Assembly: GCA_964020975.1 (NCBI GenBank)
Contig: OZ026625.1
Location: 6,973,413-7,037,412, forward strand
From: Hermodice carunculata
Lineage: Eukaryota; Annelida; Polychaeta; Eunicida; Amphinomidae
DNA: 64,000 nucleotides
Direction: 5' to 3'
The notes beneath the pieces were generated by a model, which saw only the letters and a program-made list of their open reading frames with translations, did no database searches and was not told the DNA's origin. Positions 8,919 to 21,860 of this stretch are shown in pieces. Each line of letters starts with the position of its first letter. Position 1 is the stretch's first letter. A program made the position numbers and the translations under genes.

Positions 8919-11230
8919 TTATTTGACAATGTCGCTTATATATTTTCAATCGTTGACGTTGTTGGTCATAGTACTCAGACAATTCATATTGGATAGCGTA
9001 TTTATCATCAGTATGTCCTTTATGATACCGTGCATGGACTGCCAACGTTATGCTCACGCGATGTGACCTCTGATCTTACTAATGATACTATCCATGGTCG
9101 AGCAAATTTCAGTAAAATTTTGCATCTGTTCAGTGGTTGCTGGCCATATTTTGGCATATCAGACCTATGGTATTGTAGCGTATGTGATCTTTTGTTTTGA
9201 GCAAACCAATAGGTTTTAGAGCGACGTCAAAGTACCTCCCACCCCACCCCCACCCGACAGACTGTTTTATTATTTATAGCAATGGCATCACATACCTCTT
9301 CCAATGAATTTGTTGACAATAGTTTTAAGCCATCTACTTCATCACATGATACCATCCTTTGTACTTTTCAGCGCGTCACCGCCATTTGTTTTGACGACAG
9401 ACTTCAATAATTTTAAACATTTCACGGTTGAGACGGCGTTATCCTGTGCGCTGAACAAAAGGTGTGCCAAAGTTACGCGCAATCCATAAGCAGATCTGTA
9501 TCTCTGACATGAATCCAGAGTATTGGCATATATTTATACCTCGAGAGAAATTGTGAATTTAGTGTATTATTGAGAGCAGAGCACAATTATGAGCACCGCT
9601 GCACCCATCGTTCTGGCATACAAAACCACACGCCTATGTGTTTAACGTGCATACTTAAATTCTGGTGAGAAGAATATATCAAAGATTATCACAATTTCCT
9701 TTGAACTCTGGAAGCAGTGTTTGCCAGACATTATAAGCTTTTGATGTGGAAGAAAAACAGTTGATGCAATATATAAACAGCAGAAGGAGCAATAAGATCT
9801 GTAAGCACATTGCATCTCAGATCTTTGTAAGGATGCACAGTTTTATAATGGCAGACATTTGCAATGGTTGGTTAAAACATACTGCATTTCTTCTGTTAAG
9901 CAAGTTGCTTTGCATAACACCAGATCAATAATGCAGGATAGGAAAACATCATTTGGCCCATGTAATATCCCAATATTAATTTTAGCATCCTCAAAATTAA
10001 ATAAAAGAAAGTAAAAAATTACAATGCAATACAATAGGATAGGAAAGTCATCGATTTATTCGGAGACGTAACACCCTTAATCCCGTAAATTTTAAGTGGT
10101 TGCTTTAACAAAGAGTGGGATTGTACGGAAAACATTTTGTATACGATTATTTGGTGTCTTAAAAAAAGCAAGATATTAATTTGACGGAAAATGTCTTCAT
10201 CCAATGGCAGTGCGCTTTAATGTATCATGACCGTTTTATTGTTGTGGGACATTGCTATTTATTGACCGACTCTAGTGCATTAAAATTGTAAAATTGAAGA
10301 AAAAAATGCGAGGCGACATTGTTTTGTACCCTAACTCCAATTACTCACCGTTTTTTCTAAAGCCAAAATTCTAAGATTCTCTGGCATAGGCACTACTAAT
10401 TGCACAGATTCTTAAATGTACGAGGCCAAAATGTATCTTGTTTCCTTTACAACGCGAAGTATTTACTGAAGTTTTAAAATTCAAGAATATAAGACAGAAC
10501 AAAATTTTTATGTGTATAAGTTATGCACAAATTTGGTCATTTTTCCATCATATCTCGTGATGGTATATGCCATGACCCTCTTCACAGTAGTATCAGCGCC
10601 AAGCAGCCGTTCAGTGTTGATGTGTTTTAATTGTGAACTTCCAATGAGAATAGATTTCTGAATAAAATGTTAAAACCTTGTCTTATTAGCCTATTTTTAA
10701 TATTGACAAAATGTTCAAATTTGAGAGTAAAGGTTCATTAATTCGGTAAAAAAAAGTATCCTGTGCTTTTCATAAAGCTCCATCTCTTCAGTGTCCAACC
10801 CAACAAAATTACTAGGAACTGTTCAAGCTTAAATGATGGTTAATAAATCGTGTTAATCTCTAAATCTTGTTAACAAACGACGAAGACCTACAGGAAACTA
10901 TTAACTCCATCTAGATATATATACAGGTGTAGCATTAACTATCGGATTCCAGGCACACTAACATAATTGTGCAATAACTAACCGCTGGTAAATATGCACC
11001 TATCAGGAGTTTTTGTGACTTGATTCACACGAAGTTTACTGTTTCCAGAAAAAACTCTCTTTTTTTGGAGGGGGGGGGGAATAATGAAACACGAGTACAA
11101 AATAATTGAGGTGATATTTTCCAGAAATAGATTAATTTCCAAAGATTAGTTTTTTTGTCTGCTCCGATCATATAAAAGTTATGCACTCTAATTTTTACAG
11201 GTCTTCAATTGAACATTTCACACATCGCAG
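8919..11230. other. 2.3-kb intergenic stretch, no gene recognised
   Basis: AT-rich. All open frames are under 65 codons and have no domain signature. On the minus strand near 9296-9356 a short open stretch ends in a strong donor-like GAAGAG/GTATGT, which could be an exon edge; too little to annotate. Confidence 0.5.
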
Positions 11231-11271
11231 ATTCTTTTATTGGCATATATATACATATATATATATTATAG

Positions 11272-11707
11272 AGATATTGGATGGCAGGGAGTCCAATATG
11301 AAGTTTACGGGACGATGAAACGTTGTATTGGGTGAGGCGAAGCACGTGCCTGCCCTGTAAATGTTATATTGGATCGTTATATTGGACAGCTCGAGGGAAT
11401 TCCCGTGCGCGCGTGACGTCATAACGCAAATGACGTTTACTGGGGCTTTTCCCTAGCTTCAGGCAAAATGTGTAGAATTTCAATTGGAAATAAATTTTGT
11501 GATTTAACTATAGAGTGTTTCAGACTTCTATATTTATACAAGGTAAATCATACAAATTGCAAAATATAACAGATGTTGGATGGCAGGTCGTCCAATATGA
11601 AGTTTACGGTACTCTGAAACGTTATATTGGGTTCGGCTTCGCCTCACCCAATACACCGTTTCATCGTCCCGTAAACTTCATATTGGACTCCCTGCCATCC
11701 AATATCT
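11272..11707. mobile_element. hairpin MITE family, two forward and one inverted copy of the end module
   Basis: The module GATATTGGATGGCAGGGAGT followed by CCAATATGAAGTTTACGG lies forward at 11272-11345, forward again at about 11576-11635, and inverted at 11643-11705. The last two form a near-perfect hairpin of about 125 bp. The outer pair gives a 436-bp element with inverted ends; TATAT-rich sequence lies on both sides. The interior carries a full CRE. No coding capacity. Confidence 0.75.
11414..11421. promoter_or_regulatory. perfect CRE palindrome TGACGTCA inside a MITE
   Basis: The eight-base cAMP-response-element consensus stands alone, with a half-site-like TGACGT about 10 bases further on. 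It is a binding-site match only; no promoter is visible beside it. Confidence 0.35.
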
Positions 11708-11718
11708 GTATAATATAT

Positions 11719-11764
11719 ATACATACATACATACATACATACATACATACATACATACATACAT
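11719..11764. repeat. (ATAC)n microsatellite
   Basis: About eleven ATAC repeats at the right edge of the hairpin MITE. Confidence 0.95.
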
Positions 11765-11810
11765 TGCCAGAGAGAGAGTTAAAAAGGATTTCAATATAAA
11801 AACTAGGAAA

Positions 11811-12682
11811 GATGATTTGCTGCATAGCAAATCAGTGTGTGTGTGTTCAAAACATATTGGTATGACAATGTACAACTATTTTATACCACAAACGTGGAAG
11901 TTGGAATGGCGTCTCTATCTTTCATTGTTTTGAAGTTATTTAAGATTTAAAATTTCTAATGGTGCTATTTAGCATAATTTAAATTGCTACAACTTTTATT
12001 TTTAATTCATTAGGTGCGCAATGGTCAAGCAACCCCATACAAGAAGTTGGAACGACATCTCTATCTGTTATAGTGTTAAGGATATTCAAGATTGAAAATT
12101 TCGCATACGGCTAATTAGCATAATATAAATTGCTACAACTTTTGTTTTAGATTCATTTCATGCGCAAAGGTCAACAACATCTTGGTAAAAGTTGAAATGA
12201 CATCTCTATCTATAATGGTTTTGAAGATATTCAAGTTTTAAAATTTCCAATGCTGCTAATTAGCATAATTTAAATGGTTACAACTTTTGCTTTAGATTCA
12301 TTACATACACGATGGTCAATAACCTCCTAGTAGAAGTTAAAATGACATCTCTATCTTTAATAGTTTTGAAGATATTCAAGTTTTAAAATGTCAAATGCTG
12401 CTAATTAGCATAATTTAAATTGCTACAACTTTTGTTTTAAATTCAATGGATGCGCACTGGTCAACAACCCCCTGGTAGAAGTTGGAATGATCTCTCTATC
12501 TATTATACGTTTGAAGATATTCAAGATTGAAAATTTCAAATGCCCCTTTTTGCATAATTTTAAACATCTTCATTCCTTTGTGTAAAACGGTCAAACTCCA
12601 TGTATGGAGGTACAATCATGCCAAGTTTGGAGTGTCTATGTATAATAGAGTCCGAGAAAAGTGTCGGACAAATTTGCTAATA

Positions 12683-12766
<84 letters not shown>

Positions 12767-12815
12767 AAAAGAAAGAACTCGGGGAAAAACAGAAAAGTGT
12801 GTGTTGACACAAACA
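11811..12815 (-). mobile_element. hairpin/tandem-repeat/microsatellite element, copy 1 (HINE/pearl-like)
   Basis: Read on the minus strand, the parts come in this order. A small palindrome (TGTGTTGACACA, 12800-12811) is followed by a TTTTCTGTTTTTC block, then about 90 bases of TTTC repeats (12682-12770). Next come a conserved TAGCAAATTTGTCCGACA block and five tandem copies of a ~145-bp unit (about 12645-11897) with TTAAATTATGCTAATTAGCA cores. A perfect hairpin GATTTGCT/AGCAAATC (11814-11833) closes the element. The same order occurs at 14445-15477 and 61724-62673. Microsatellite plus central tandem repeats plus terminal hairpin is the architecture of non-autonomous Helitron-like elements called HINEs or pearl. 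It encodes nothing and would depend on a Rep/helicase elsewhere. Confidence 0.75.
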
Positions 12816-13239
12816 CTTTAATTAGGGTTATGGGCCAGTCGTCCCCATTTTGCATCAGATCGTTTGAAATACCCCTCCCCCCTCCAAAAAAAAAGAAAGA
12901 AAAAAAAAAAAAATCAAGAGGCCCATGGGCATAATGCTCTGCTGACCACCATCACCAAAAAAAAATCGTTTTCTGTAATGTGTTCAGTCCACGAGGTTGA
13001 ACAATTAATCAAGGGTAGCCATATTACGCAATATCAAACTTCCACATGATACACATTTGTGGTATATTTGGATACGGTCGCCTCATCATTTATCATTTTG
13101 ATATTGAATTAAATATTCTTTTCTTAAGTAACTTATAATATTCAGGAATAGGTCAATGCCAGACAATCATTTTCCATGATCTATGTAGCCTAAAAATTTG
13201 GCATGTCTAAAGCCATCAAACTAGCCATGGTGACTGACC
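12816..13239. other. repeat border sequence with AGGCCCATGGGC palindrome
   Basis: At 12917-12930 lies AGAGGCCCATGGGCATAATG, a phrase of the kind found at the start of many marine invertebrate dispersed repeats. Purine runs flank it. No gene. Confidence 0.35.
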
Positions 13240-13550
13240 TACCGGTGAAATTGAGCACCTGGCTTGGAATAATCATGATTTTTAAATTATGCAAACTAGG
13301 GGCAATTAGAATTCTAAAACCTGCATATCTTTGAAACTATGGCAGACAGACACAAAATTCTAACTTACTTCAACATGTTGGTTTGAGACATCTAGCAAAT
13401 CCAATAGCATGCAAACAAAAGTTGGGGAATTTTAATGTATTCTAAATTCACTGAATTTCTGAATTTCCCAGCAATACACATTCAGGGCTTTTACTGAACT
13501 GTTAAAAGCTGTATAGACCTCCATGGTGTAAGGCAACCATTTGGCATTCA
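13240..13550 (+). repeat. diverged unit of the ~150-bp tandem-repeat family
   Basis: AAATTATGCAAACTAGGGGC, the following 'CTTTGAAACTATGGCAGACAGACAC' theme and 'CAAATCCAATAGCATG' match the units at 14735-15400. It has no terminal hairpin of its own. Confidence 0.55.
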
Positions 13551-14444
13551 TGATGAATTAGCTTGAACCTATCTCATAGGCAGCCTTCTATCCATGCATG
13601 CTACGTGTATGGTTTGGAAGGTTTGGGTCTTGTAGCAAAGGGGGGGGGGGGACTCTCAACAACTGTGTAATGATGTTGTTAATAAAATACAGAGAATCTC
13701 TTTCTGTTCATACAGGAACAGATCTGCTCTATGCTGCTATATGTACCAGGCAGGCTATAGTTCCCACTAGTGCTGGACAGAGCAGTAAATGCACCATGAC
13801 TGAGACTGGTGTCCCAGCTGGTTTGTTTTTGCTTGAGGGTATGAGTCTGCTGGGCTCATCAGTCCCAAGAGGGCACAGGCACTGGATTTATAGGCAGAAT
13901 AAGCCTTAGTGTTCCCTCTGCTAAAAATACATACAGTACAGAGTTGGCTGGACTCATCAAAGTATGGTCTTCCAGTCCTTAATGAATGTTTTCACAACTT
14001 TGTGAATTTCGAAATAGTGTCTGGATTTGCGTCATCACAGTGTACACTTTCATGTCTTTTTTTCCTGTAACCAGTGAGAAGAAGCCTGTTCTGCATAGCC
14101 AAGACAAGAAATAATGAGACAGTATAGAGCTGGTCTCAGTTCACAGGTACATGTATACATTAGTTCCGTGACAGTGTCTGTTAAAATTTGTTTATGTAGT
14201 ATAGGAAAAAAAACAGTTCTGTATTGCATGAATACATATCCGCTTGAATTATAATATGTATACACTGTACATGTATTTGTGCATGTATAAATAATGTACA
14301 TGTACATGCACATATACTCATCCATAGTGCCCAGAATGGCTGACCCTCTCCGTAGTGGGCACCTTTATCTGGTCCCAAGGATGCCCACTGTAGAGAGGTT
14401 TCACTGTATAAGTAAACACTGGCAGTGTGTGTCTGAGATATTAT
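13551..14444. other. non-coding stretch with poly-G tract
   Basis: Contains about 11 G near 13640 and TACATGTA-type words around 14270-14310. The 103-codon frame at 13598-13909 has no recognisable domain. Confidence 0.45.
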
Positions 14445-15477
<1,033 letters not shown>

Positions 15478-16024
15478 TCTATTTTAGTTCTCTTTGCTAT
15501 TGATGTCCAAGTTACACCCTGCCATTACAAAATCACGTCTTTCAAATTGACAGGTCTGCTGACCTCGAAAATTAGGTCAGGGTCGTGGATATTATACATC
15601 GTGCTAGCATTGGATATTCTCAGTTAATCCTAAAATTTGGCAAAGTCTAATCCCATTGCTTTTTGAGATATGGAATTGTATATCTTAAACTCAAAATTTT
15701 CGTCATATATGGATGGCGCCACAGCTAACATTAGCGACTTAGACTTTGACCTCTTCCACAATCCCACTAAATTTCATAAAGATCTATCAAACATTAAGGG
15801 TGCTAGAGCAGTCACAAGCCCGAATATTACATAATACTGCAGGTGGCGTGACCAATATTAAACTCGACCTAGATTTCTATTCACTTGATAAGTACTGAAA
15901 GTTGTATGGGGCTATCTTAAAAACTGTGGACTGCATGGCGCTCACAAGGGAAAAGTTTACGGACGGACGGACAAATAGACATAAGTAATCGCACAAGCTT
16001 TGGGACCTTCGGTCAGGAGAGCTT
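15478..16024 (+). repeat. dispersed-repeat tail ending GGACCTTCGGTC
   Basis: Non-coding, with phrases such as CCTCTTCCACAATCCCACTA, a GGACGGACGGAC run at 15961-15972, and a terminal mini-hairpin GACC-TTC-GGTC followed by AGGAGAGCTTAA. Such 'GGACGGACGGAC...CTTTGGTCAGGAGAGCT' ends are a common type of interspersed repeat end in marine invertebrates. It may be the 3' end of an element whose 5' end is the GGCCCATGGGC palindrome at 12917, with copy 2 nested inside. Confidence 0.4.
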
Positions 16025-16576
16025 AAAACTATACTGAGTTTAGAGATGACAGCAGTTGGGTAAAGAGTGAGCCAAGAAAGGATAAAACTTTCATCGTCAA
16101 GTTGGAAGTTTTTAGAAATTCAAGCTTGAAATTAAATAAACGTGTTATTGTTGCCCTGTGATCTTGTTGTTGAGCCAAGTCGTCCATATCGGCTGTTTCA
16201 CGTTTCGGTCACCAAGCGCAATAGACACGTCTTAGCTCACGGTGATCTCAAGCCATCATGTTTAAAAGAAACCAAATAAACAAAACAAAAAACAAACAAA
16301 CAAACAAAACCAAAAATCCTCTAAATTACCCTGTTTGACCCTGGCGCTTAGGTCAAGGTAACTGATATGCCAACCAAATCTTGCCGTTATCTTTTATGTG
16401 ACTTTTATCACCGCATTTATGCTGCGGCCTGATCGAGACATCGCCCGTGAAATCGAGCTGGCTTTCGCGAATCTACCGCTTCAAGACACCTCGAAGCCTT
16501 GATGCGCCGTGAAAGCTGACTACATGTCATGTCATCTCCCAAGTCATGATCCAGATCACGCTTTTCTGTCTTCAGC
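16025..16576. other. non-coding stretch, nothing recognised
   Basis: Contains a CAAAACAAA-rich run near 16275-16310. The minus-strand 73-codon frame (16417-16638) overlaps the palindrome cluster and has no domain. Confidence 0.45.
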
Positions 16577-17197
16577 GCGAGATACTTTTCACTCGTGAAA
16601 GTACCTCGCTTCCTGAGCACGCAATTCTTTTCACGCATGAAAAGTATCTCGCCTGCTTAGCACGGGTACATGAGAGCTTAAATTACCTGATTCCCACTGC
16701 CGTTTTTGCACGACTAAAACGCTGTTGCCCTTAGTGCCTGCGCAATATTTATACGCTATTTTCTCTTCATGGATAAATTGCTAAAACTGCTTCTATTTGA
16801 TAGGTTTATTCTGCGCTATCATTCATTTATTTTATTTTATTTTATTTTATTTATTTTATTTTATTTTATTTTATTTTATTTTATTTTATTTTGTTTTATT
16901 TTATTTCATTTTATTTTATTATTATCATTATCATTATCATCATTATCATTATTTTGCCACATATTTGATAGCTCACTACTCCATTAATATAGCTTTGACC
17001 CATTTTTGCATCAAGCCATTCTAGAGGCCTAATGATCGTCCTGCCTTCAGGCGTATATTTATTATTTTTTTGTTAGGGTACTAGTATTAATTACTATCGT
17101 GTGGCTCTGCTTCCTCGAGGTAAGTTTCATGGCTACGTGTATGTCTCAAAAGGGAGGGAGCTTATTGGCAGAGCACGAAACAAGTTTCACGCGTGAA
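16577..17197. repeat. cluster of TTTCACGNGTGAAA-type palindromes
   Basis: Three related palindromes: a 33-base imperfect hairpin at 16577-16609 (GCGAGATACTTTTCAC / GTGAAAGTACCTCGC), CTTTTCACGCATGAAAAG at 16627-16644, and the perfect 12-mer TTCACGCGTGAA at 17186-17197. The outer CTCGC/GCGAG words recur with them (for example GACCTCGCGA at 17202). They may be remnants of one small hairpin element or a repeated protein-binding site. Confidence 0.5.
16823..16960. repeat. (TTTTA)n pentanucleotide and (ATC/ATT)n microsatellite
   Basis: About twenty TTTTA units followed by ATTATC triplet-like repeats. Confidence 0.95.
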
Positions 17198-17204
17198 GAA
17201 GACC

Positions 17205-19270
17205 TCGCGACAAGGAAGCTTTAAAACCGCTTGCAAGGTCTGGAGGCAAGGTCGCTATAATGCTGCAATACCCGTTGCTTGAAGTTATTGCAACTATTTA
17301 TATATTTCCGACGATAATGAGGTCAAGGTTTCGGTGACATTAATACGAGAACATTAGCAGACTAAAGACAGCAAGCTGCAGACTATCGTATCTTCAAAAT
17401 GAATTGCAGACAGCATAGATACCATGTGTACTGGTTGATTCATATTTTATGTACCAGTGTGTTCTCTCAAACAGACATAGTCCAGTCCAGCGATTACGGG
17501 GATATTTTAAGTCCATATGTATACGCACTTGGTTAAAGCATTTTTCTTTCAAAGACTATTTAGAAGCCTTTGGTATTTTTCTCTCAAAGGCTATTTGGAA
17601 GCAGGAAATGCGTACATTAACATCTCTCCTGTTTGCACTTGTACTCCAATATAACAATGCGAATATGTACGCTAACCGACCTGCTATAATTTCAAGAAAT
17701 TTTTAAAAACCAGTTAATAACAGCGTCATCATCCAGAAAATGGTTGCTATAAATGAGAAGGATCCCCTCCGAGTTTCAACCAAGTGTTAGTGGTGAGTTT
17801 GAAAGATTAAAAATTTACGAACATGCACAAACTTAAAACCTGAAAAATGCAGTACTATGCAATTGTTGAATAAATTAAAGGGTAAAAGGACGCGGAAATC
17901 CCAAGCATTGACATTTCAACAAGTGGCTATGTGGCTAAGCGGTTTCATAGAGCTTTTTGAAGATTTTCTGTCGATTGGAAAAAAATTATTAAACATCTCT
18001 GAAATGTCAGTTTTTGTTCACGCCTGGCAGATTGCCATCCAATATGCATTTCCATCTGGTTTGAAGGTGATGTGATCCACGGTTTCGGAAAAAGCAATAT
18101 ACATGCGATAATAACACGGGGATCTGTCCAATAATAATGCTACCACGTAATCTTTTTTATTATTACGGGATGCCATACATTGGTTAAATATCAGGATATG
18201 ACAACAGCTTCACTTGATGACCAAATGTGTCAGAGGCCAGATCAATGTACGTTCCTACTAAATTTTTTTTTTAAAACATACACACAAAACCAATGCCTTA
18301 GCAGAATTATATATAGAAAAGAAAGAAATCCACCGCAGAGGAGATTCGGTAGAATTTGCTTGGTTGTAACTGTGTTAAATACTACACTGTGTATTACTTC
18401 TGCTTTGTTCTCATGTACGTGGGTTGCATCAATTCATTCCACCACAAAGGGAACATTCTACAGGATAGGGCAGGACAGGGCAGGGTGGCATGCTGGACGA
18501 ATGTTACAGAAATGCACGCAAGACAGATCGTCACTGTGTTTGGAGTGGATCTGGGCAAAGGGTTTGGAGAAGAAAGGGAAAGAGTGGATTGTTAAGCAAG
18601 CATGATAGATGATGGATGGATGGGTGAGTATTCTAGAAAGGAGTAGCTGAACAAAAAAAAAAATCACACACATTAGGGAAGGAAAAATGGAACGCCTAGA
18701 GATATTTTTAAAGACCGTTTGGTTTGACCTATCAGCAGTGTCAGTGGTTTAGAAGCAATTCAACTGCAGATGATTTTTGGGATCCCACTAAAAATAAACA
18801 AAAACTATGCACTCTTCCCCCAATTAATAAAACAAACTTGCAGATGCCCATCAAGATAGCATGCCCCAGGTCAATATCTTTCCTTTGTGCGGCTTGGGCG
18901 ATATAACCCACGGTAAAGAAACCATTGACTCAGTCTAATTTTAATGAGGACTGTGATGAAGTAAAGTGATATTGTAGACTAACGCAGTTTTAGTATTTAA
19001 CCTTTTGAGACGTACATATAACACGTTTCAATCTTGCGAAGTCTGTCCATGCCATTCGATCAGGACTAATGAATGATAGATATAGCTGCATGGTTGCTGA
19101 CCACGATACCTATCGTTTGCCACCTTGATAAACAGGCGTGGAATAATATCCCAATTAATTTCAATTTTTCAGTATAAACAATCAAAATACTATTTCTGTG
19201 TTATACAAGGACAATTTGAGAGAGCAAATTGAACGTTGTAAGTGAAGAACGCAAAACAATTACTCACATT
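17205..19270. other. 2-kb intergenic stretch downstream of the GPCR
   Basis: Open frames up to 141 codons (18180-18605, plus) show no domain, no start context and no splice pattern I trust. Nothing else recognised. Confidence 0.45.
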
Positions 19271-19275
19271 TATCA

Positions 19276-19281
19276 TTTATT
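19276..19281 (-). terminator. poly(A) signal of the GPCR gene
   Basis: AATAAA on the minus strand, about 107 bases downstream of the receptor stop codon; the expected cleavage site is 10-30 bases further on. Confidence 0.55.
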
Positions 19282-19387
19282 TTCGTTTCGCGTAGATATC
19301 GGGACACAGTTAATGGCAAGTGGTCAAAGTGTATTATAAAAAGCGGTAGAGTAGTCCTACCTGCTTCAGACAATCATGGCAGACGTT

Positions 19388-20449
19388 TCACGTGTTCGAT
19401 GAGTTCACAGTTTTAAACTTTGTACATGATAAGATTTTCTTCAGATGTGTTCGAAAGATTGTCCCCGTGATACAGTGAAGAAAGAAGTTGATGGCGTGAT
19501 TCAAAATGTAAGTCATTTTAGCAATGTTGTTAAATGAATATTTTACAGCTGTATCGAAGAAACGCGGATCCTTGGAATGCTGTAACGCAATAACCAAATA
19601 ATCTGCTATTACTTTCGGCAGGCGGAGGACAACAAATACAATGGCGACTGCCAACAACATAATGGTCAGCTGATTGTCTTTGTTGGCTGTCGCGTTTACT
19701 GTCATTGTCGCAAGCTGTGCACGTCGAAACTTAGCGGCCTGGTTCACTTTCCAAATGATCAGAATGACCAGCACTATGATAATAATATTCGGCAGAATGG
19801 TGGTTCCAACGACGTACACGAGCCATTCCATGATATATTTAAGGTCCCAGCGATTCCCCGATACAAGACAGGAACAAAACCCAGTCGCCAGCTTGTTGTT
19901 CGGTACATAGTAGACAGTCCACCAAGCATATACACAGAGACAAGTGGAAATGACTACCAATCCAGCCATAAATAATTTTGCTCTACCAGTTGTGCACATT
20001 ATTGATACCTTTAGAGGAAAGAAAACCGCCAGAAAACGTTCAAAAGTTATAGCTATTGTCAAGTAGCACGACTGGAACCATACCGTGTACAAGCAGTGTA
20101 CGAGAATACGACACGTAGTCTCAGAGCTGGGTGAAATATTAAAACCTATCCACTGCGACCACCTATGTGCTGACGTAAAGAAAAATACGGAAATCAGAAT
20201 AAGATTATCCACAAATTCCAATGACATCAGATAATATCCTGACGTTGATTTACTTAGGGGTGATTTAAACAGTACGATTATTGACAGAGTGTTGAAGAAC
20301 AAGCCGAGAGGTATGATGGCCTGTAAAGAGTAAAATAATATATTGTCGCTAAGCGCAGTAAGCCATACCCAGGATGTCTCGGATTCTGGCGAAAAAGTCG
20401 TGACATTGGCTGACGGCAATACGGCAGTTGTTGTCATGAAATGTGCCAT
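19388..20449 (-). CDS. rhodopsin-class G-protein-coupled receptor, neuropeptide-receptor type
   Basis: A complete intronless frame of 353 codons. Seven hydrophobic spans lie at about residues 40-62, 70-92, 110-135, 157-180, 205-233, 262-287 and 305-330. Family-A landmarks are present: N53 in helix 1, LEFVDN with D81 in helix 2, C113 at the top of helix 3 with cysteines in loop 2 (C192/C194), ERF (137-139) in place of DRY, P220 in helix 5, and LRLPK (P278) in helix 6 instead of CWxP. NHAINFF (317-323) replaces NPxxY; this form is common in invertebrate peptide receptors such as the FMRFamide-receptor-like group. Possible N-glycosylation sites are N15 and N104. The basic tail (HLKKIL) fits a cytosolic end. 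It should sit in the plasma membrane and signal through G proteins. The first ATG gives an ordinary 39-residue extracellular N-terminus. The ligand cannot be told from sequence. Confidence 0.9.
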   Translation of the reverse strand: MAHFMTTTAVLPSANVTTFSPESETSWVWLTALSDNILFYSLQAIIPLGLFFNTLSIIVLFKSPLSKSTSGYYLMSLEFVDNLILISVFFFTSAHRWSQWIGFNISPSSETTCRILVHCLYTVWFQSCYLTIAITFERFLAVFFPLKVSIMCTTGRAKLFMAGLVVISTCLCVYAWWTVYYVPNNKLATGFCSCLVSGNRWDLKYIMEWLVYVVGTTILPNIIIIVLVILIIWKVNQAAKFRRAQLATMTVNATANKDNQLTIMLLAVAIVFVVLRLPKVIADYLVIALQHSKDPRFFDTAVKYSFNNIAKMTYILNHAINFFLHCITGTIFRTHLKKILSCTKFKTVNSSNT

Positions 20450-20520
20450 TCTGCTTGAGAGTGATTATTGTGCCTCAGCACAAAAACAGTGCAGCTCTGA
20501 AGAGAAGTCGTGGGGGATGA

Positions 20521-20560
20521 CATATAAGCGTCGACTTGAACAGACGCTAATAACCAATGA
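20521..20560 (-). promoter_or_regulatory. possible core promoter of the GPCR gene
   Basis: On the minus strand a TTATATG word lies at 20521-20527, about 70-80 bases before the ATG. An inverted CCAAT (ATTGG) lies about 25 bases further upstream. The spacing is plausible for a short 5'UTR. The TATA word is weak, so this is only a suggestion. Confidence 0.25.
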
Positions 20561-20569
20561 GACATCAAT

Positions 20570-21860
20570 GTAAAATCACGTGTCCATGCGGTGTAGATAT
20601 CATTAACAGTAAGGTGTTTAAACTTCTTTATTTTATTAATTTGTTGCTGCTTATGCCTTTATCGTGTCTGAGGTCAGAAAATACGATAACGAACGTACAG
20701 AATATATTGCATTTAAAAAGTGGCAAGATTCTTACGCAATACTGAAATGAAAGATTCCTGCTGCCTGAATGAGTTATACATGAATGATTGTAACTGAGAA
20801 CTGGTTCCTTTCCATATGCAGATGTTCATACAGACGGTTCATTGGAGATAAAAATGGCCACACTAAAATCTGCTTGTAAGTTAAAAATGACGAGTATGAA
20901 TCTTTCCATATGGCTCTGGGCATTCCAAATTTTATTTTCTGGTGCAATAGCAAAATAATGAATGCTCATAAAGAGGATTATCATGTCAAGATTTATGGGC
21001 CAGACGCACGTAATCACAATCAGGTGGGTATGAATATCTTGATTTATTGCTTGTATTTCATGTTGAATATTAATATTTCACACATGTAAAATTTCTAAAC
21101 GAATCAGCTGAAATGATACAATTTTAATAAAGATATAATAGACGCATGATTAGTTGAACATATAAAGGCTTAATAATGTTTTTTAGGTGCATTCTTTGTC
21201 CATTAACACAAGTTAAGCTCACACTAACAAAGAAAACGTTTTAAAAATTTTATGTTGAACATTATATTTCGTCGTTACATTCGATGGTTTTAAATTTGAA
21301 TTATACATCGTCTCTACTACAATAAAAACAAAAAAACAGCACTTTAAATGAAGCCTACTGTTGGGGGAGGGGGTGTTATATCAGATGTAAACATCCACAA
21401 AATAGTACATGTAATCATTGAATATAGGATGAATAAAAACACAGAACCAAAATAATTGCCAAAAAGCCACTTGGAACACAGTAAAAAAGTTCCAACTTAC
21501 CATTTTGAACTGCCTTCGTTGGGTTGTGTGAATGTCAAGAGATTTTAATAACGCCCGTCAACATTGAAACGTGTACCTCTTAATTTAGTAGAAGTTAACG
21601 TATGCTTAACCCGCTCTAGCACCATAATGTGATGGCTCTGTTTTTCAATATCTTTTCTTTCATTTAGGAGTGGAATCTAGTCGCTCGGCTTTAAGTACTG
21701 TGGAGGTCTGGGGGAAGGACCACGATGTTTATAACTTATATAAAAGAAAAGGAAAAATTGTTGTAATACTTGATTTCAACGATGGCAGCATAAAACATAC
21801 GGAACCAATCAGCCAAAGTCTGCACACGTAAGAACACAAAAATTTATAACTCACAGATAA

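Noticed and set aside
8630-9066. Poly-Phe and poly-Lys frames
   Set aside because: Homopolymer tract with regular G interruptions.
12527-12934. Lys/Glu-rich 135-codon frame
   Set aside because: Made by the GAAA microsatellite and repeat-family sequence.
18180-18605. 141-codon frame near the GPCR
   Set aside because: No motif, no splice context, and the alternative frames are equally open.
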